Below are positions 43,713 to 52,255 of a DNA stretch of 64,000 nt, in pieces (within the stretch, counting starts at the first letter, position 1; each line of letters begins with the position of its first letter). The stretch spans positions 124,001 through 188,000 of the forward strand of contig NZ_JBFEFH010000004.1 in assembly GCF_040717455.1 (NCBI RefSeq). The letters run 5' to 3'. The notes below the pieces were generated by a model. It ran no database searches, had not been told where the DNA came from, and saw only the letters and a list, made by a program, of their open reading frames with translations. The position numbers and the translations under genes were made by a program. The DNA is from Tautonia sp040717455 (GTDB lineage Bacteria; Planctomycetota; Planctomycetia; Isosphaerales; Isosphaeraceae).

Positions 43713-44597
43713 TCAGGCGTTGGCCATGGCCTCCTTGAGCGTCACCCCCATGTCGGCCGGGCTCTTGGCCACCAGGATCCCCGCCCCTTCGAGCGCGGCG
43801 ATCTTGTCCGAGGCCTTGCCCGACCCGCCCGAGATGATCGCGCCGGCGTGCCCCATCCGCTTGCCGGGAGGGGCCGTCTGGCCGGCGATGAAGGCGGCGA
43901 TCGGCTTGGTGAACGCCCCCGACTTCACATAGGCTGCCGCCTGCTCCTCGGCGTTGCCGCCGATCTCGCCCATCATCATCACGGCATCGGTGTCGGGGTC
44001 GTCCTGGAACATCTTCAGGACGGCGACGAAGTCGGTGCCGTTGACCGGGTCGCCGCCGATGCCGACGCAGGTGCTCTGGCCGATGCCCAGGTTGGTCAAC
44101 TGCCAGACCGCCTCATAGGTCAAAGTCCCCGATCGGCTGACCACCCCCACGCGACCCGGCTTGTGAATATAGCCCGGCATGATCCCGATCTTGCAGGCCC
44201 CCGGGGTGATCACCCCCGGGCAATTCGGGCCGACGAGCCGGGCCGACGGGTGATGCGCCTTCAGGTAGGCCACGGCCCGGGCCATGTCCAGCACCGGGAT
44301 CCCCTCGGTGATCGCGATGATCACCCGGATGCCGGCGTCGGCCGCCTCCATGATCGAGTCGGCGGCGAAGGGCGGCGGCACGAAGATCATCGAGGCGTCG
44401 GCCCCCGTCTCGGTCACCGCCTCATCCACCGTGTCGAAGACCGGCACACCCAGGGTCGTCGTCCCCCCCTTCCCGGGGGTCACGCCGCCGACGAGCTGCG
44501 TGCCGTAGGCCTTGCACTGCTCCGAATGAAAGGCCCCGGCCTTCCCGGTGATGCCCTGGCAAATCAATCGGGTGTTCTTGTCGACAAGGATGCTCAT
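43713..44597 (-). CDS. sucD: Succinate-CoA ligase alpha subunit
   Basis: SucD binds CoA and carries the active-site phosphohistidine, making succinyl-CoA and succinate interconvert with ADP/ATP in the TCA cycle. The protein is 294 aa, usual length. ICQGITGKAGAFHSEQ begins the CoA-binding Rossmann domain and MGHAGAIISGGSGKA contains the catalytic His. ATG 44597 follows AAGAAGACC and matches the family start (MSILVDKNTRLI). It is downstream of sucC, separated by 141 bases, in the same orientation. Confidence 0.97.
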   Translation of the reverse strand: MSILVDKNTRLICQGITGKAGAFHSEQCKAYGTQLVGGVTPGKGGTTTLGVPVFDTVDEAVTETGADASMIFVPPPFAADSIMEAADAGIRVIIAITEGIPVLDMARAVAYLKAHHPSARLVGPNCPGVITPGACKIGIMPGYIHKPGRVGVVSRSGTLTYEAVWQLTNLGIGQSTCVGIGGDPVNGTDFVAVLKMFQDDPDTDAVMMMGEIGGNAEEQAAAYVKSGAFTKPIAAFIAGQTAPPGKRMGHAGAIISGGSGKASDKIAALEGAGILVAKSPADMGVTLKEAMANA

Positions 44598-44627
44598 GGT
44601 CTTCTTTGTGAGTTCAGGGCGAGTCAA

Positions 44628-44672
44628 GGTGGGCGACCCCACCGATTTCTGAAACGATGGGCGGCGCCCACC
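44628..44672. repeat. Inverted repeat in sucC-sucD spacer
   Basis: GGTGGGCG (44628-44635) and CGCCCACC (44665-44672) form an 8-bp stem with a 29-base loop between sucC and sucD. There is no T-tract. It may tune relative expression or be a dispersed intergenic repeat. Confidence 0.35.
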
Positions 44673-44738
44673 CCACGTGATGATTCCCGGTCGCCTGACC
44701 GACGCTCGGCCGTGCTGACCCAACCGGCCCGAGACCGA

Positions 44739-45986
44739 TCAGGACGACTGCGCCGCGGCCACGACCTTCTGGGCCGCGTCGGTCAAACCCTTGGCGGTGA
44801 TGATCTTCCGGCCCGACTCCTCGAGCAGCTTCATCCCCTGTTCGACGTTCGTCCCCTCCAGGCGGACGACGAGCGGGAGCTTGAAGTCGATCTCGTCGTA
44901 GGCGGCCAGCAGGGCGGCGGCGATCGTGTCGCACTTCATGATCCCGCCGAAGATGTTCACCAGGACCGCCTTGACCTTGTCCGAGGCCAGCAAGATCCGG
45001 AACGCCTCGAGCACCTGATCCTTGTTCGCCCCGCCCCCCACGTCGAGGAAGTTCGCCGGCTCGCCGCCGTGATACTTGATCACGTCCATCGTCGACATCG
45101 CCAGGCCGGCCCCGTTGACCAGGCAGGCGATGTCACCGTCGAGCTGCACGTACGACAGGCCGTGCTCGGCGGCCCTCATCTCGTTCGCGTCTTCCTCGGC
45201 CGGGTCGATCAAGGCGGCGATGTCGGGGTGGCGGTACATCGCGTTGTCATCGAAGTTCAGCTTGCAGTCGAGCGCCAGCACTTCGCCGGCGTCGGTCACG
45301 ATCAAGGGGTTGATCTCGGCGAGCGAGCAGTCGGAATCGAGGAAGAAGCGCACGAAGTTCTTGAAGAACTTCTGGCCGTTCTTCGCCGCCGGCCCCTCCA
45401 GTTGCAACGCCTTGACCAGCTTGCGGGCCTGGAAATCGGCCAGGCCGATCCCGACGTCGATCGTCTCCCGGTGGATCTTCTCGGGGGTCTTCTGGGCGAC
45501 CTCCTCGATCTCGACACCGCCCTCGGTCGAGGCCATCAGGACCGGCGCCTGCACGGCGCGATCGACCGCCAGGCCCAGATACAGCTCCCGCGAGATGTCG
45601 TGGCCGACCGCGACGAGCATCTTGTTGATCTTCGCCCCATCAACCCCGGTCTGATAGGTGATGAGCGTCTTGTTCAGCAGGCTCTCGGCGGCCTTGCGCG
45701 CCTCGTCGGCGCTCCGGACCAGTTGGACGCCGCGGGCCACCCCGTCGGGGCGAGGCTTCTGTCCCGAGGCGATGGCCAGGGCGTCGGCCCGGTCGGCGTC
45801 GGGGCCGATCGCGATCCCCTTGCCGCGGCCCCCCGCGTGGACCTGGGCCTTGACCACCGCCAGCTCGCACCCGAGCTGCTCGAAGGCCTTCGCGGCTTCC
45901 TCGGGGGTCGAGACGACCTTCCCCTCCTGGACGGCGACTCCGGCGGCCTTCAAGAGGTCCTTGCCCTGGTATTCGTGAATCTTCAT
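44739..45986 (-). CDS. sucC: Succinate-CoA ligase beta subunit
   Basis: SucC is the nucleotide-binding subunit of succinyl-CoA synthetase. The protein is 415 aa, somewhat longer than the usual 390. MKIHEYQGKDLLKAAGVAV and the ATP-grasp segments VVKAQVHAGGRGKG and AEINPLIVTDAGEVLALDCK are intact. The C-terminal SucD-contact region contains NIFGGIMKCDTIA and RLEGTNVEQG. ATG 45986 has AAGGAT about 10 bases upstream. It is first in the sucC-sucD-Nudix unit. Confidence 0.97.
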   Translation of the reverse strand: MKIHEYQGKDLLKAAGVAVQEGKVVSTPEEAAKAFEQLGCELAVVKAQVHAGGRGKGIAIGPDADRADALAIASGQKPRPDGVARGVQLVRSADEARKAAESLLNKTLITYQTGVDGAKINKMLVAVGHDISRELYLGLAVDRAVQAPVLMASTEGGVEIEEVAQKTPEKIHRETIDVGIGLADFQARKLVKALQLEGPAAKNGQKFFKNFVRFFLDSDCSLAEINPLIVTDAGEVLALDCKLNFDDNAMYRHPDIAALIDPAEEDANEMRAAEHGLSYVQLDGDIACLVNGAGLAMSTMDVIKYHGGEPANFLDVGGGANKDQVLEAFRILLASDKVKAVLVNIFGGIMKCDTIAAALLAAYDEIDFKLPLVVRLEGTNVEQGMKLLEESGRKIITAKGLTDAAQKVVAAAQSS

Positions 45987-46402
45987 CGTCGGTCGCTATC
46001 CTTCGGAATTCGAGTCGGCCTCGGGCTTCGGGAGTCGGTCGAACCCAATGAGTCCCGTACCATGAGAATGAGGGGCGGTGCGAGCACACGAGACGAGGCT
46101 GGCCGCGGTCTCGGCCCGTCGCCCCCGAGCGATGGCGATCGGATCGACCGCAACGGGGACGATCGGCTCGTCGATCCGAGGGATCGGTGGAACGAGAGCC
46201 AGTCCGGGCCAGGCCGCCCCGCTCGGTCGAAGATCGAGACGCCCGGCGGAGGAGCGGATCGAGGGCCGTCACCGTCGACCACGGCGAGCCGCTCAACTCC
46301 AGGCGGGTCGGGGCCGGAGCCTCGATTCGATCCTCGCGGCGTGCTTCGGAAATTGGTTTTACCAAACGAACAAGGCACGCTGCCAGACCCCACCGCACGA
46401 CC
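45987..46402. other. Promoter region of sucC
   Basis: 416 bases between the minus-strand YacP-like gene and sucC. It has no convincing gene. An AT-rich patch at 46340-46375 contains TTGGT-TTT-ACCAA, a short inverted repeat that could be a regulatory site or -10 region. Confidence 0.4.
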
Positions 46403-47062
46403 TCAGCGTCTCGGATTGCGGGGCATGACGCGGAGATGCTGGCGGAATTCCCGCTCCACCTCCCGGGCCACCTCGTCCAGGTCGAGGTCGCTCCACCAGT
46501 CCAGGGAGGGGGCCGCATCCTGGCGAGCCTGATCGAGCGACGCGATCGGCTCCTCGAATTCGAGGACCCAGGCATCGACCTCCTCGGGAGTCGGGCGATC
46601 CGGGCGGGCGCGTTCCAGATCGTCGGGGGCCGACTCCAGCGGCTTCGGCACGCGGCGACGCGATCGCAATTGATCGAGGAAATCGAGGAAGTCGTCCGAC
46701 GACCGCGAGGTCGCCCGCCTCCGCTCGGCGGCCCTCCGGATCCGCCGGTCGCTCGACACCACCGTGAGCGACCGCGGGGCCGAATCCCGGGCGATCAGGC
46801 GCTCGATCCGGGTATCGGCGTCCTCGTCGTCGATCGCGTAGATCACCGTCATCCCCTTGAAGGTCGACTCGGGCGCCTGGTTCAGGGGGAGCGTCGACGC
46901 ATCGAAGACGATGGTGGTGGACGACGCCTGCCGCTCGCCGAGCGTGATCGCCAGCTCGTTCAGGAACCGCTGCCGGGCCCTGCGCAGGCCGTCGGGGCCG
47001 AACCGACGGTCCATCCGTCCGGCCGCGTGCATCAGGTTGTAGCCGTCGATCAGCCATCTCAT
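46403..47062 (-). CDS. YacP-like NYN domain protein
   Basis: 219-aa protein of the NYN/PIN-like fold, related to Bacillus YacP (Rae1), an endoribonuclease that acts on ribosome-associated mRNA. RWLIDGYNLMHAAGR gives the first Asp and Asn of the active site; VIYAIDDEDADTRIERLIAR and TVVSSDRRIRRAAERR supply the second and third acidic clusters. The C-terminal 90 residues (PDRPTPEEVDAWVLEFEEP) are acidic and not family-conserved. ATG 47062 is preferred over 47119 because the NYN fold begins at once. RNase activity is inferred from the family. Confidence 0.85.
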   Translation of the reverse strand: MRWLIDGYNLMHAAGRMDRRFGPDGLRRARQRFLNELAITLGERQASSTTIVFDASTLPLNQAPESTFKGMTVIYAIDDEDADTRIERLIARDSAPRSLTVVSSDRRIRRAAERRRATSRSSDDFLDFLDQLRSRRRVPKPLESAPDDLERARPDRPTPEEVDAWVLEFEEPIASLDQARQDAAPSLDWWSDLDLDEVAREVEREFRQHLRVMPRNPRR

Positions 47063-47156
47063 CAGGCTCACCCGTTCGACTGGGCCGCGGGTCGGCGCGT
47101 GCGTGCTCCTTTCCTTCAAGCATAGTCAACAAACCGCCTTACGGCAAACGTCCCGG

Positions 47157-48653
47157 TCACCGAGGCCAGGCGTCCAGGACCGCCTCGTCGAGGCTCGGGA
47201 ACATCTCGATCAGCGATTGCAGCCCCACCACCTCCAGGGCCACCCGGACCGCCGGGGCCGGCTGGGCCAGCCGGAGGCCCCCCCCCTGACGCCTCAATTT
47301 CAGGTGATGGGCCATGATCACGCCGATCGCCCGGCCCGAGAGGCAGGCCACGGGGGCCAGGTTCATCACCACGTTCACCGCCGCGTCCGGCCGTCGCATC
47401 AGGCCGTCGAGGCTCTCCCGGAGCGCCTCGATCGCCTCCTCTCGGTCGAGCTGGCTCACCACGGGGGAGAGGACCAGCACGTCGTTGATCCGCTCCAGCC
47501 GGACGCCCTCGGGGGCCGACGCATCGACCTGTGTCGAAGTCGCTTCGGGCGTCTCGGGGTCGCCCGTCGCCTCCCAGATCGGCGATTCCCGCCCGCCCTC
47601 CGGATCCGGCGATCCCGCGGGCCGTCCCGCTCCGGCAGGCATCCCGCCGGATCGAGAGAGTTCGAGCTGATACGGCCCGATCGCAAATGAGGCCAGGCCC
47701 TCCAGGAGGGACGAGGAGGACCGGATCAGCGTCCCCTCGACCATCGTCCCGTTGCTCGAACCCAGGTCGTCCAGCCAGAACCCCCCGTCGCGTCGCCCGA
47801 TCCAGGCATGAACACGGCTGACCGATCGGTGACGGAGCCGAAGCTCGCACGGTGCATCCCGGCCGATCCGGAGTCCCTGCTCCGGGATCCGGAGCGTCCC
47901 CAGCACGTTCCCGTCGCGTCGGATGGTGAGGAAGCCGGAGGGGCCGGGGGCTCGTGCCTCGACGCCCTGGCCCGTCGAACGCTCAACGGGAGGGCGGGGA
48001 GCCGATCGCTCGTCCAGGCAGTCGAGCAACTCCCTCGGGACCAGCTCCCCGGGGGTCGGCCAGGGACCGTCGAGGGCCGACTGCAGGTCCGGTTCCACCT
48101 TGAAATACCGTTCCAGGCCGCACAGCTCGATGAGCCGCCGGACGTCCTCGCCCACCTTGCACAGCTTCAGGCACCCGCCGGGACGCGCCGAGCAGAGGCG
48201 GTCGAGCGTCGTCACGATCTCCAGGAACTGGCTGGAGACCTGCTCGACTTTCGCCAGATTCAGGACGATCCGCGAGCAACCGGCCGCCGACAGGTCGCGA
48301 AGCTCGCCGCGCAACTCCGCCAGCGGCCCCTCGTGGATCAACTGGCCGTCGAGCAGATGGACCACCGTCAGATCGCCCCGATGCTCCGGGCGAAGCCGCT
48401 TCCATCCCTGCTGTCTCGGCGATTGCCGCGCGTCGGGCGGCGATTGCCCCGGGACCCGGCGGACCGGGGACCCGACCGGCGAGGACGAAGGCCCCGGGGC
48501 CGGGCCCTGGCGACGGCCCACACCATCGATCCGGGACGTGATCCAGTCTTCAACCAGGCGGTCCGCCTCCCGATCTCGGGAATCCTGGGCGCGGACCTCT
48601 TCCGGTCCGCGACCGGCCAGTCGGGCCGTCGAGGTGCGCGCGCAATCCATCAT
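47157..48653 (-). CDS. STAS-FHA-STAS domain protein
   Basis: 498-aa protein of unusual architecture. A Pro/Arg/Ser-rich N-terminal stretch (1-80) leads to a STAS domain (about 83-195, VVHLLDGQLI, RIVLNLAKVEQVSSQFLEI). Next is an FHA domain (about 240-310) with intact motifs GRDAPCE, SVSRVHAWI and DLGSSNGT. The C-terminal STAS domain (385-498) has VVMNLAPVACLSGRAIGVIMAHH. STAS domains work in anti-sigma antagonists and FHA domains bind phosphothreonine, so it may relay kinase output to a partner switch. ATG 48653 and 48650 are adjacent, with GGGGAG 5 bases upstream. The WD40 kinase in this window is a possible, untested partner. Confidence 0.85.
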   Translation of the reverse strand: MMDCARTSTARLAGRGPEEVRAQDSRDREADRLVEDWITSRIDGVGRRQGPAPGPSSSPVGSPVRRVPGQSPPDARQSPRQQGWKRLRPEHRGDLTVVHLLDGQLIHEGPLAELRGELRDLSAAGCSRIVLNLAKVEQVSSQFLEIVTTLDRLCSARPGGCLKLCKVGEDVRRLIELCGLERYFKVEPDLQSALDGPWPTPGELVPRELLDCLDERSAPRPPVERSTGQGVEARAPGPSGFLTIRRDGNVLGTLRIPEQGLRIGRDAPCELRLRHRSVSRVHAWIGRRDGGFWLDDLGSSNGTMVEGTLIRSSSSLLEGLASFAIGPYQLELSRSGGMPAGAGRPAGSPDPEGGRESPIWEATGDPETPEATSTQVDASAPEGVRLERINDVLVLSPVVSQLDREEAIEALRESLDGLMRRPDAAVNVVMNLAPVACLSGRAIGVIMAHHLKLRRQGGGLRLAQPAPAVRVALEVVGLQSLIEMFPSLDEAVLDAWPR

Positions 48654-48774
48654 CGAGACTCCCCAACTCGTGGAGCACGGATGCGTCAAGGGGCCCGGCA
48701 TCGCCCCTGGGACGTGCCGGGCCGCCACTCTCCGGTCCGAACCGCGTCGGACCCCACGAGGATCTTCAGCGTGA

Positions 48775-48795
48775 TCGGGCCGGACTTCGGCCCGA
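48775..48795. other. GC hairpin between pyrC and the STAS-FHA gene
   Basis: TCGGGCCG (48775-48782) and CGGCCCGA (48788-48795) form an 8-bp stem. On the plus strand it is followed by CTTTTT, but both neighbouring genes are on the minus strand, so a terminator role is doubtful. Confidence 0.3.
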
Positions 48796-48833
48796 CTTTT
48801 TCCCCGGGACGACTCGCCTTGCAGAGATCCGGC

Positions 48834-50135
48834 TCAAGGGCCGGTCAGCGCCCCGGATCGGAACCGGACCTCGCCGTTGACGATCACCGTGTGGGCCCGC
48901 CCGGTCACTTCCCAGCCGCCGAACGGCGTGTTCCGGCTCTTGGAGCGCGACCGATCGGGGTCGATGACCCAGTGGGCGGCCGGGTCGAGGATCGTCACGT
49001 CGGCGTCGAACCCCGGCTTCAAGCTCCCCTTGCGATGCTCCAGCCCCAGAAGCTGCGCCGGGGCGATCGTCAGCATCCGGACCGCGGCGGGCCAGTCCAG
49101 GTGCCCCGGCTCGATCAGGTACGAGATGGTCAATGGAACAAGTGTTTCCAGCCCGATGATCCCGAACGGGGCCAGGTTCAGCTCGCGGGCTTTTTTCTCG
49201 GGGGCGTGCGGCGCGTGGTCGGTCGAGAGGACCTCGATCGTGCCGTCGGTCAGGCCCTCGATCACCGCCTCGACGTCGGCCTTCGTCCGCAAGGGGGGAT
49301 TCATCTTGAAATGCGAATCGAACGATGCGAGCCGGTCGTCGGTCAGGGTGAAGTGGTGCGGGCAGGCCTCGGCCGTCACCCGGACCCCGCGGCGCTTCCC
49401 CTCGCGGACGCAATCGACCGCCCTGGCGGTGGAGATGTGCTGGATGTGCAGGCGGCCCCCCGTCACCTCGGCCAGGCGGATATCCCGGGCGACCATGATG
49501 TCCTCGGCCTCCGGGGGCATCCCGGGGATCCCGAGCCGCATCGACTGGAACCCGCCGTTCATCACGCCGCCCTCGGTCAATTCCATGACCTGGCAGTGTT
49601 GCATGATGACCTTGTCGAACATGCTTGCATATTGCAATGCCCGCTTCATCAGGGCCGGGTTGGCGACCGGGGCGCCGTCGTCGGTGAAGGCCACGGCGCC
49701 GGCCTCGACCAGGCGGCCCAGCTCGGCCAGCTCGGTCCCGCTCCGCCCCTTGCTGACGGCTCCGACGGGGTACACGTTGCACTTCTTCGCCCGCTTGGCC
49801 TGCAGGACGATGTACTCGACCCCCGCCGGGGTGTCGAGCGGGGGCAGGGTGTTCGGCATGCAGGCGACGGTGGTCACGCCGCCGGCCAGCGCCGCATCGG
49901 CCCCGGTGGCGATCGTCTCGTCCTCCTCGTTGCCCGGCTCGCGCAGGTGGACGTGGCAGTCGATCAGTCCGGGGGTGACGATGAGGCCGGAGGCGTCGAT
50001 CACCTCGTCGGCCTGGCCCGGGCCGTCGCGGCCGACGGCGAGCACCTGCTTGTCCCGGAGCCAGAGGTCGAGGGTCGCGTCGATCCCCTGGCTCGGGTCG
50101 ATGAGGCGGCCGCCCTTGATGTGGATGGTGCTCAC
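48834..50135 (-). CDS. pyrC: Dihydroorotase
   Basis: PyrC catalyses ring closure of carbamoyl-aspartate to dihydroorotate, step 3 of UMP synthesis. The protein is 433 aa, of the larger class I type. Zinc-binding DCHVHLREPG, substrate-site GGVTTVACMPNT and the His-containing EACPHHFTLTDD are present, as is the catalytic-Asp segment LSTDHAPHAP. Start is a GTG at 50135 with AAGGA about 9 bases upstream. It follows pyrB by 169 bases in the same direction. Confidence 0.96.
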   Translation of the reverse strand: MSTIHIKGGRLIDPSQGIDATLDLWLRDKQVLAVGRDGPGQADEVIDASGLIVTPGLIDCHVHLREPGNEEDETIATGADAALAGGVTTVACMPNTLPPLDTPAGVEYIVLQAKRAKKCNVYPVGAVSKGRSGTELAELGRLVEAGAVAFTDDGAPVANPALMKRALQYASMFDKVIMQHCQVMELTEGGVMNGGFQSMRLGIPGMPPEAEDIMVARDIRLAEVTGGRLHIQHISTARAVDCVREGKRRGVRVTAEACPHHFTLTDDRLASFDSHFKMNPPLRTKADVEAVIEGLTDGTIEVLSTDHAPHAPEKKARELNLAPFGIIGLETLVPLTISYLIEPGHLDWPAAVRMLTIAPAQLLGLEHRKGSLKPGFDADVTILDPAAHWVIDPDRSRSKSRNTPFGGWEVTGRAHTVIVNGEVRFRSGALTGP

Positions 50136-50304
50136 GGTCGGAGATCCTTCACGGCGATTCGGACGGCCTCGCGCCCGTCGAGCGCGAGCGGGGCCTCCTC
50201 GATTTCAAGAGCAAAGCGGCGGCCGCGGTCGTCCACAACACGCCCTCGCCAACACGTTTGAGTTTGAGAATTTGAAAGCATCGATTTATTCGATCACGCC
50301 GAAA

Positions 50305-51294
50305 TCACTCGGGCCGATGGCCCTGCGCGGCCCGCCCGCTGACGAGGTAGAGGACCGCCATGCGGACCGCCAGGCCGTTGGTCACCTGATCGAGGATCGC
50401 CGAGTGCGGTCCGTCGGCCACCTCGGGGGTCAGCTCGACCCCCCGGTTGATCGGGCCGGGGGCGATCAGCAGGACGTCGGGCCGGGATCGGAGGATGCGT
50501 TCCTGTGTCACGCCATAGAAGTAGAAGTATTCCGAGACCGAGGGGAACAGGCCCCGCTGCTGCCGCTCGGCCTGGATGCGGAGGACGTTGATCACGTCGA
50601 GCCGGGGCAGGACCTCGTCGAGGTGGTGCGCCACCTCGCAGCCGAGCTGCTCGAAGCCCCGGGGGACGAGGGTGGGGGGGCCGCAGAGGATGACCTTCGC
50701 CCCGAGCTTCGTCAGGCCCCAGATGTTCGAGCGGGCCACCCGGGAGTGGGCGATGTCGCCGACCAGGCCGACGGTCAGCCCCTCGATCCGACCCTTCTTG
50801 CGTCGGATGGTCAAGAGGTCGAGTAGGCCCTGGGTTGGGTGCTCGTGGGCGCCGTCGCCGGCATTGATGACCGACGAGCCGACGTGCTTGGCCAACAGGT
50901 GGGGGGCCCCCGAGATCGAGTGGCGGACGATCATCACGTCGCAGCCCATCGCCTCGATGTTGCGGGCCGTGTCGATGAACGACTCCCCCTTGGACAGGCT
51001 CGACGTGCTGGCCGAGAAGTCCTGGACGTCGGCCGAGAGCCGCTTGGCGGCGAGGCTGAAACTGGTCCGGGTGCGGGTCGAGTTTTCAAAGAAGAGGTTG
51101 AAGACCACCTTACCTTGCAGGGCCGGGACCTTCTTGCGGGGGCGGTCGGAGACCTCGGCGAAGGACTCCGCGGTGTCGAGGATCGCGGTGATCTCCTCGG
51201 CGGAAAGCTCCTCGAGTCCGAGCAGGTGGCGGCGGGTCCAGGTCGCGGATGGGGTCGCTGACGCGGTCGCGGCCGAAGCCGGCGCAGTGCTCAC
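50305..51294 (-). CDS. pyrB: Aspartate carbamoyltransferase catalytic subunit
   Basis: PyrB joins carbamoyl phosphate and aspartate, step 2 of UMP synthesis. The protein is 329 aa; the first 20 residues are an Ala/Ser/Thr-rich extension. Carbamoyl-phosphate site FFENSTRTRTSF, HPTQGLLD and the aspartate-site region HSRVARSN are intact. No PyrI partner was seen, as in many PyrR-regulated bacteria. Start GTG 51294 has GGAGG 7 bases upstream. It lies 75 bases downstream of pyrR in the same operon. Confidence 0.96.
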   Translation of the reverse strand: MSTAPASAATASATPSATWTRRHLLGLEELSAEEITAILDTAESFAEVSDRPRKKVPALQGKVVFNLFFENSTRTRTSFSLAAKRLSADVQDFSASTSSLSKGESFIDTARNIEAMGCDVMIVRHSISGAPHLLAKHVGSSVINAGDGAHEHPTQGLLDLLTIRRKKGRIEGLTVGLVGDIAHSRVARSNIWGLTKLGAKVILCGPPTLVPRGFEQLGCEVAHHLDEVLPRLDVINVLRIQAERQQRGLFPSVSEYFYFYGVTQERILRSRPDVLLIAPGPINRGVELTPEVADGPHSAILDQVTNGLAVRMAVLYLVSGRAAQGHRPE

Positions 51295-51369
51295 GGCGGT
51301 TCCTCCTTCGCCGGGAAGCCGATCGAATCAAAAAGGGGAGGGGGGCACGTCAAGGCGGTCGGGGTCGGG

Positions 51370-51906
51370 TCAGACGGGGACGCGGACGACCTCGTCGACC
51401 GGGTCGATCGGCCGGAGCCGGACCTCGATCCGGTCGCCGGGGGCGACCTCGACGACCTGGCCGGCGTAATCGGCCTGGATCGGGAGTTCTCGACTGCCTC
51501 GATCGATCAGGACCGCCAGGCGGACGCGGGCCGGCCGACCCAGGTCGCAGACGGCGTTCATCGCCGCCCGGACGGTCCGGCCGGTGTGCAAGACGTCGTC
51601 GACCAGGACGACCTCGGCGTCGTCGACCTCGAAGGGGATGTCGGTCCCCTTGAGCACCGGCCAGTGGTCCTGTCGGCCCAGGTCGTCGCGGTAGAGGGTG
51701 ATGTCGACCGCCCCGACGGGAGGGGGGTCGTCACCGCCGATCAGGTCGGCCAGGCGCCTGGCGAGGGGCACGCCCCGCGTCCGGATGCCGACCAGGCGAA
51801 GCGGGGCGCTCGGGCGCCTGCCCTCGGCGATCTGCCGGGCGAGGTCGAGCAGCAAGGCGTCCATGACGTCAGGCCCGCAGACGCGCGATTCGGCTCGTGA
51901 CATCAT
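51370..51906 (-). CDS. pyrR: Bifunctional pyr operon regulator / uracil phosphoribosyltransferase
   Basis: 178-aa PyrR. It binds pyr leader RNA in response to UMP and also has uracil phosphoribosyltransferase activity in several bacteria. The PRPP loop is EVVLVDDVLHTGRTVRAAMN. LVGIRTRGVPLARRLADLI is the first strand-loop region and DITLYRDDL is as in the family. ATG 51906 has GAGG 9 bases upstream; a second ATG at 51903 is adjacent. It heads pyrR-pyrB-pyrC, with a structured leader immediately upstream, so autoregulation by attenuation is the natural reading. Confidence 0.92.
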   Translation of the reverse strand: MMSRAESRVCGPDVMDALLLDLARQIAEGRRPSAPLRLVGIRTRGVPLARRLADLIGGDDPPPVGAVDITLYRDDLGRQDHWPVLKGTDIPFEVDDAEVVLVDDVLHTGRTVRAAMNAVCDLGRPARVRLAVLIDRGSRELPIQADYAGQVVEVAPGDRIEVRLRPIDPVDEVVRVPV

Positions 51907-52053
51907 CCGAAGTGACCTCGGTCCTCGATCCTCAGATCCGCGTTCGCCCGGGTTCATTGAGGGGATCGTACCAGCAGGACGCGGCCCCGACAAGCGACCG
52001 CACCCCGACGTCGCCGCGAGGCCGGGCCACCTCGGGGGCGGGGAGAAATGAAA

Positions 52054-52157
52054 GGCCAACGCCGGGGGGGTCGGTAGGGGTCGTGCAACCCGGCGTTGGC
52101 CCAGGGGGATGTGACTGGGAGGAGCATACAGGAACTCCCCCGTCACATTCCCCCAGG
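52054..52157 (-). promoter_or_regulatory. Two-hairpin leader upstream of pyrR, putative attenuator
   Basis: Reading toward pyrR, a first long hairpin (52157 to 52101) pairs 52135-52157 with 52101-52121: a 19-bp stem in four blocks with small interruptions and a 13-base loop. It abuts a second hairpin with a perfect 13-bp stem (52089-52101 with 52054-52066), then TTTCATTTCT. The two share base 52101, so they could be alternative structures. It lies about 150 bases before the pyrR start. No clear PyrR-binding consensus was recognised. It could instead be the terminator of the upstream minus-strand gene. Confidence 0.55.
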
Positions 52158-52164
52158 AATCGCC

Positions 52165-52183
52165 GAAGCTTTGATGAAGCTTT
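52165..52183. promoter_or_regulatory. Direct repeat in pyr upstream region
   Basis: GAAGCTTT occurs twice, at 52165-52172 and 52176-52183, one helical turn (11 bases) apart; each contains AAGCTT. It may be a transcription-factor site or part of the pyr promoter. Function is inferred from spacing only. Confidence 0.3.
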
Positions 52184-52255
52184 CGTGAGACGAGGGGAAG
52201 GCCGGCTCAGCACCGCCCGACGATCGCCCGATCCCCCGATCCCCTTGAGAGGAGT

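Noticed and set aside
48775..48801. Rho-independent terminator on the plus strand
   Set aside because: The stem and T run are correct for the plus strand, but both neighbouring genes are on the minus strand and no plus-strand gene precedes it; kept only as a low-confidence hairpin.
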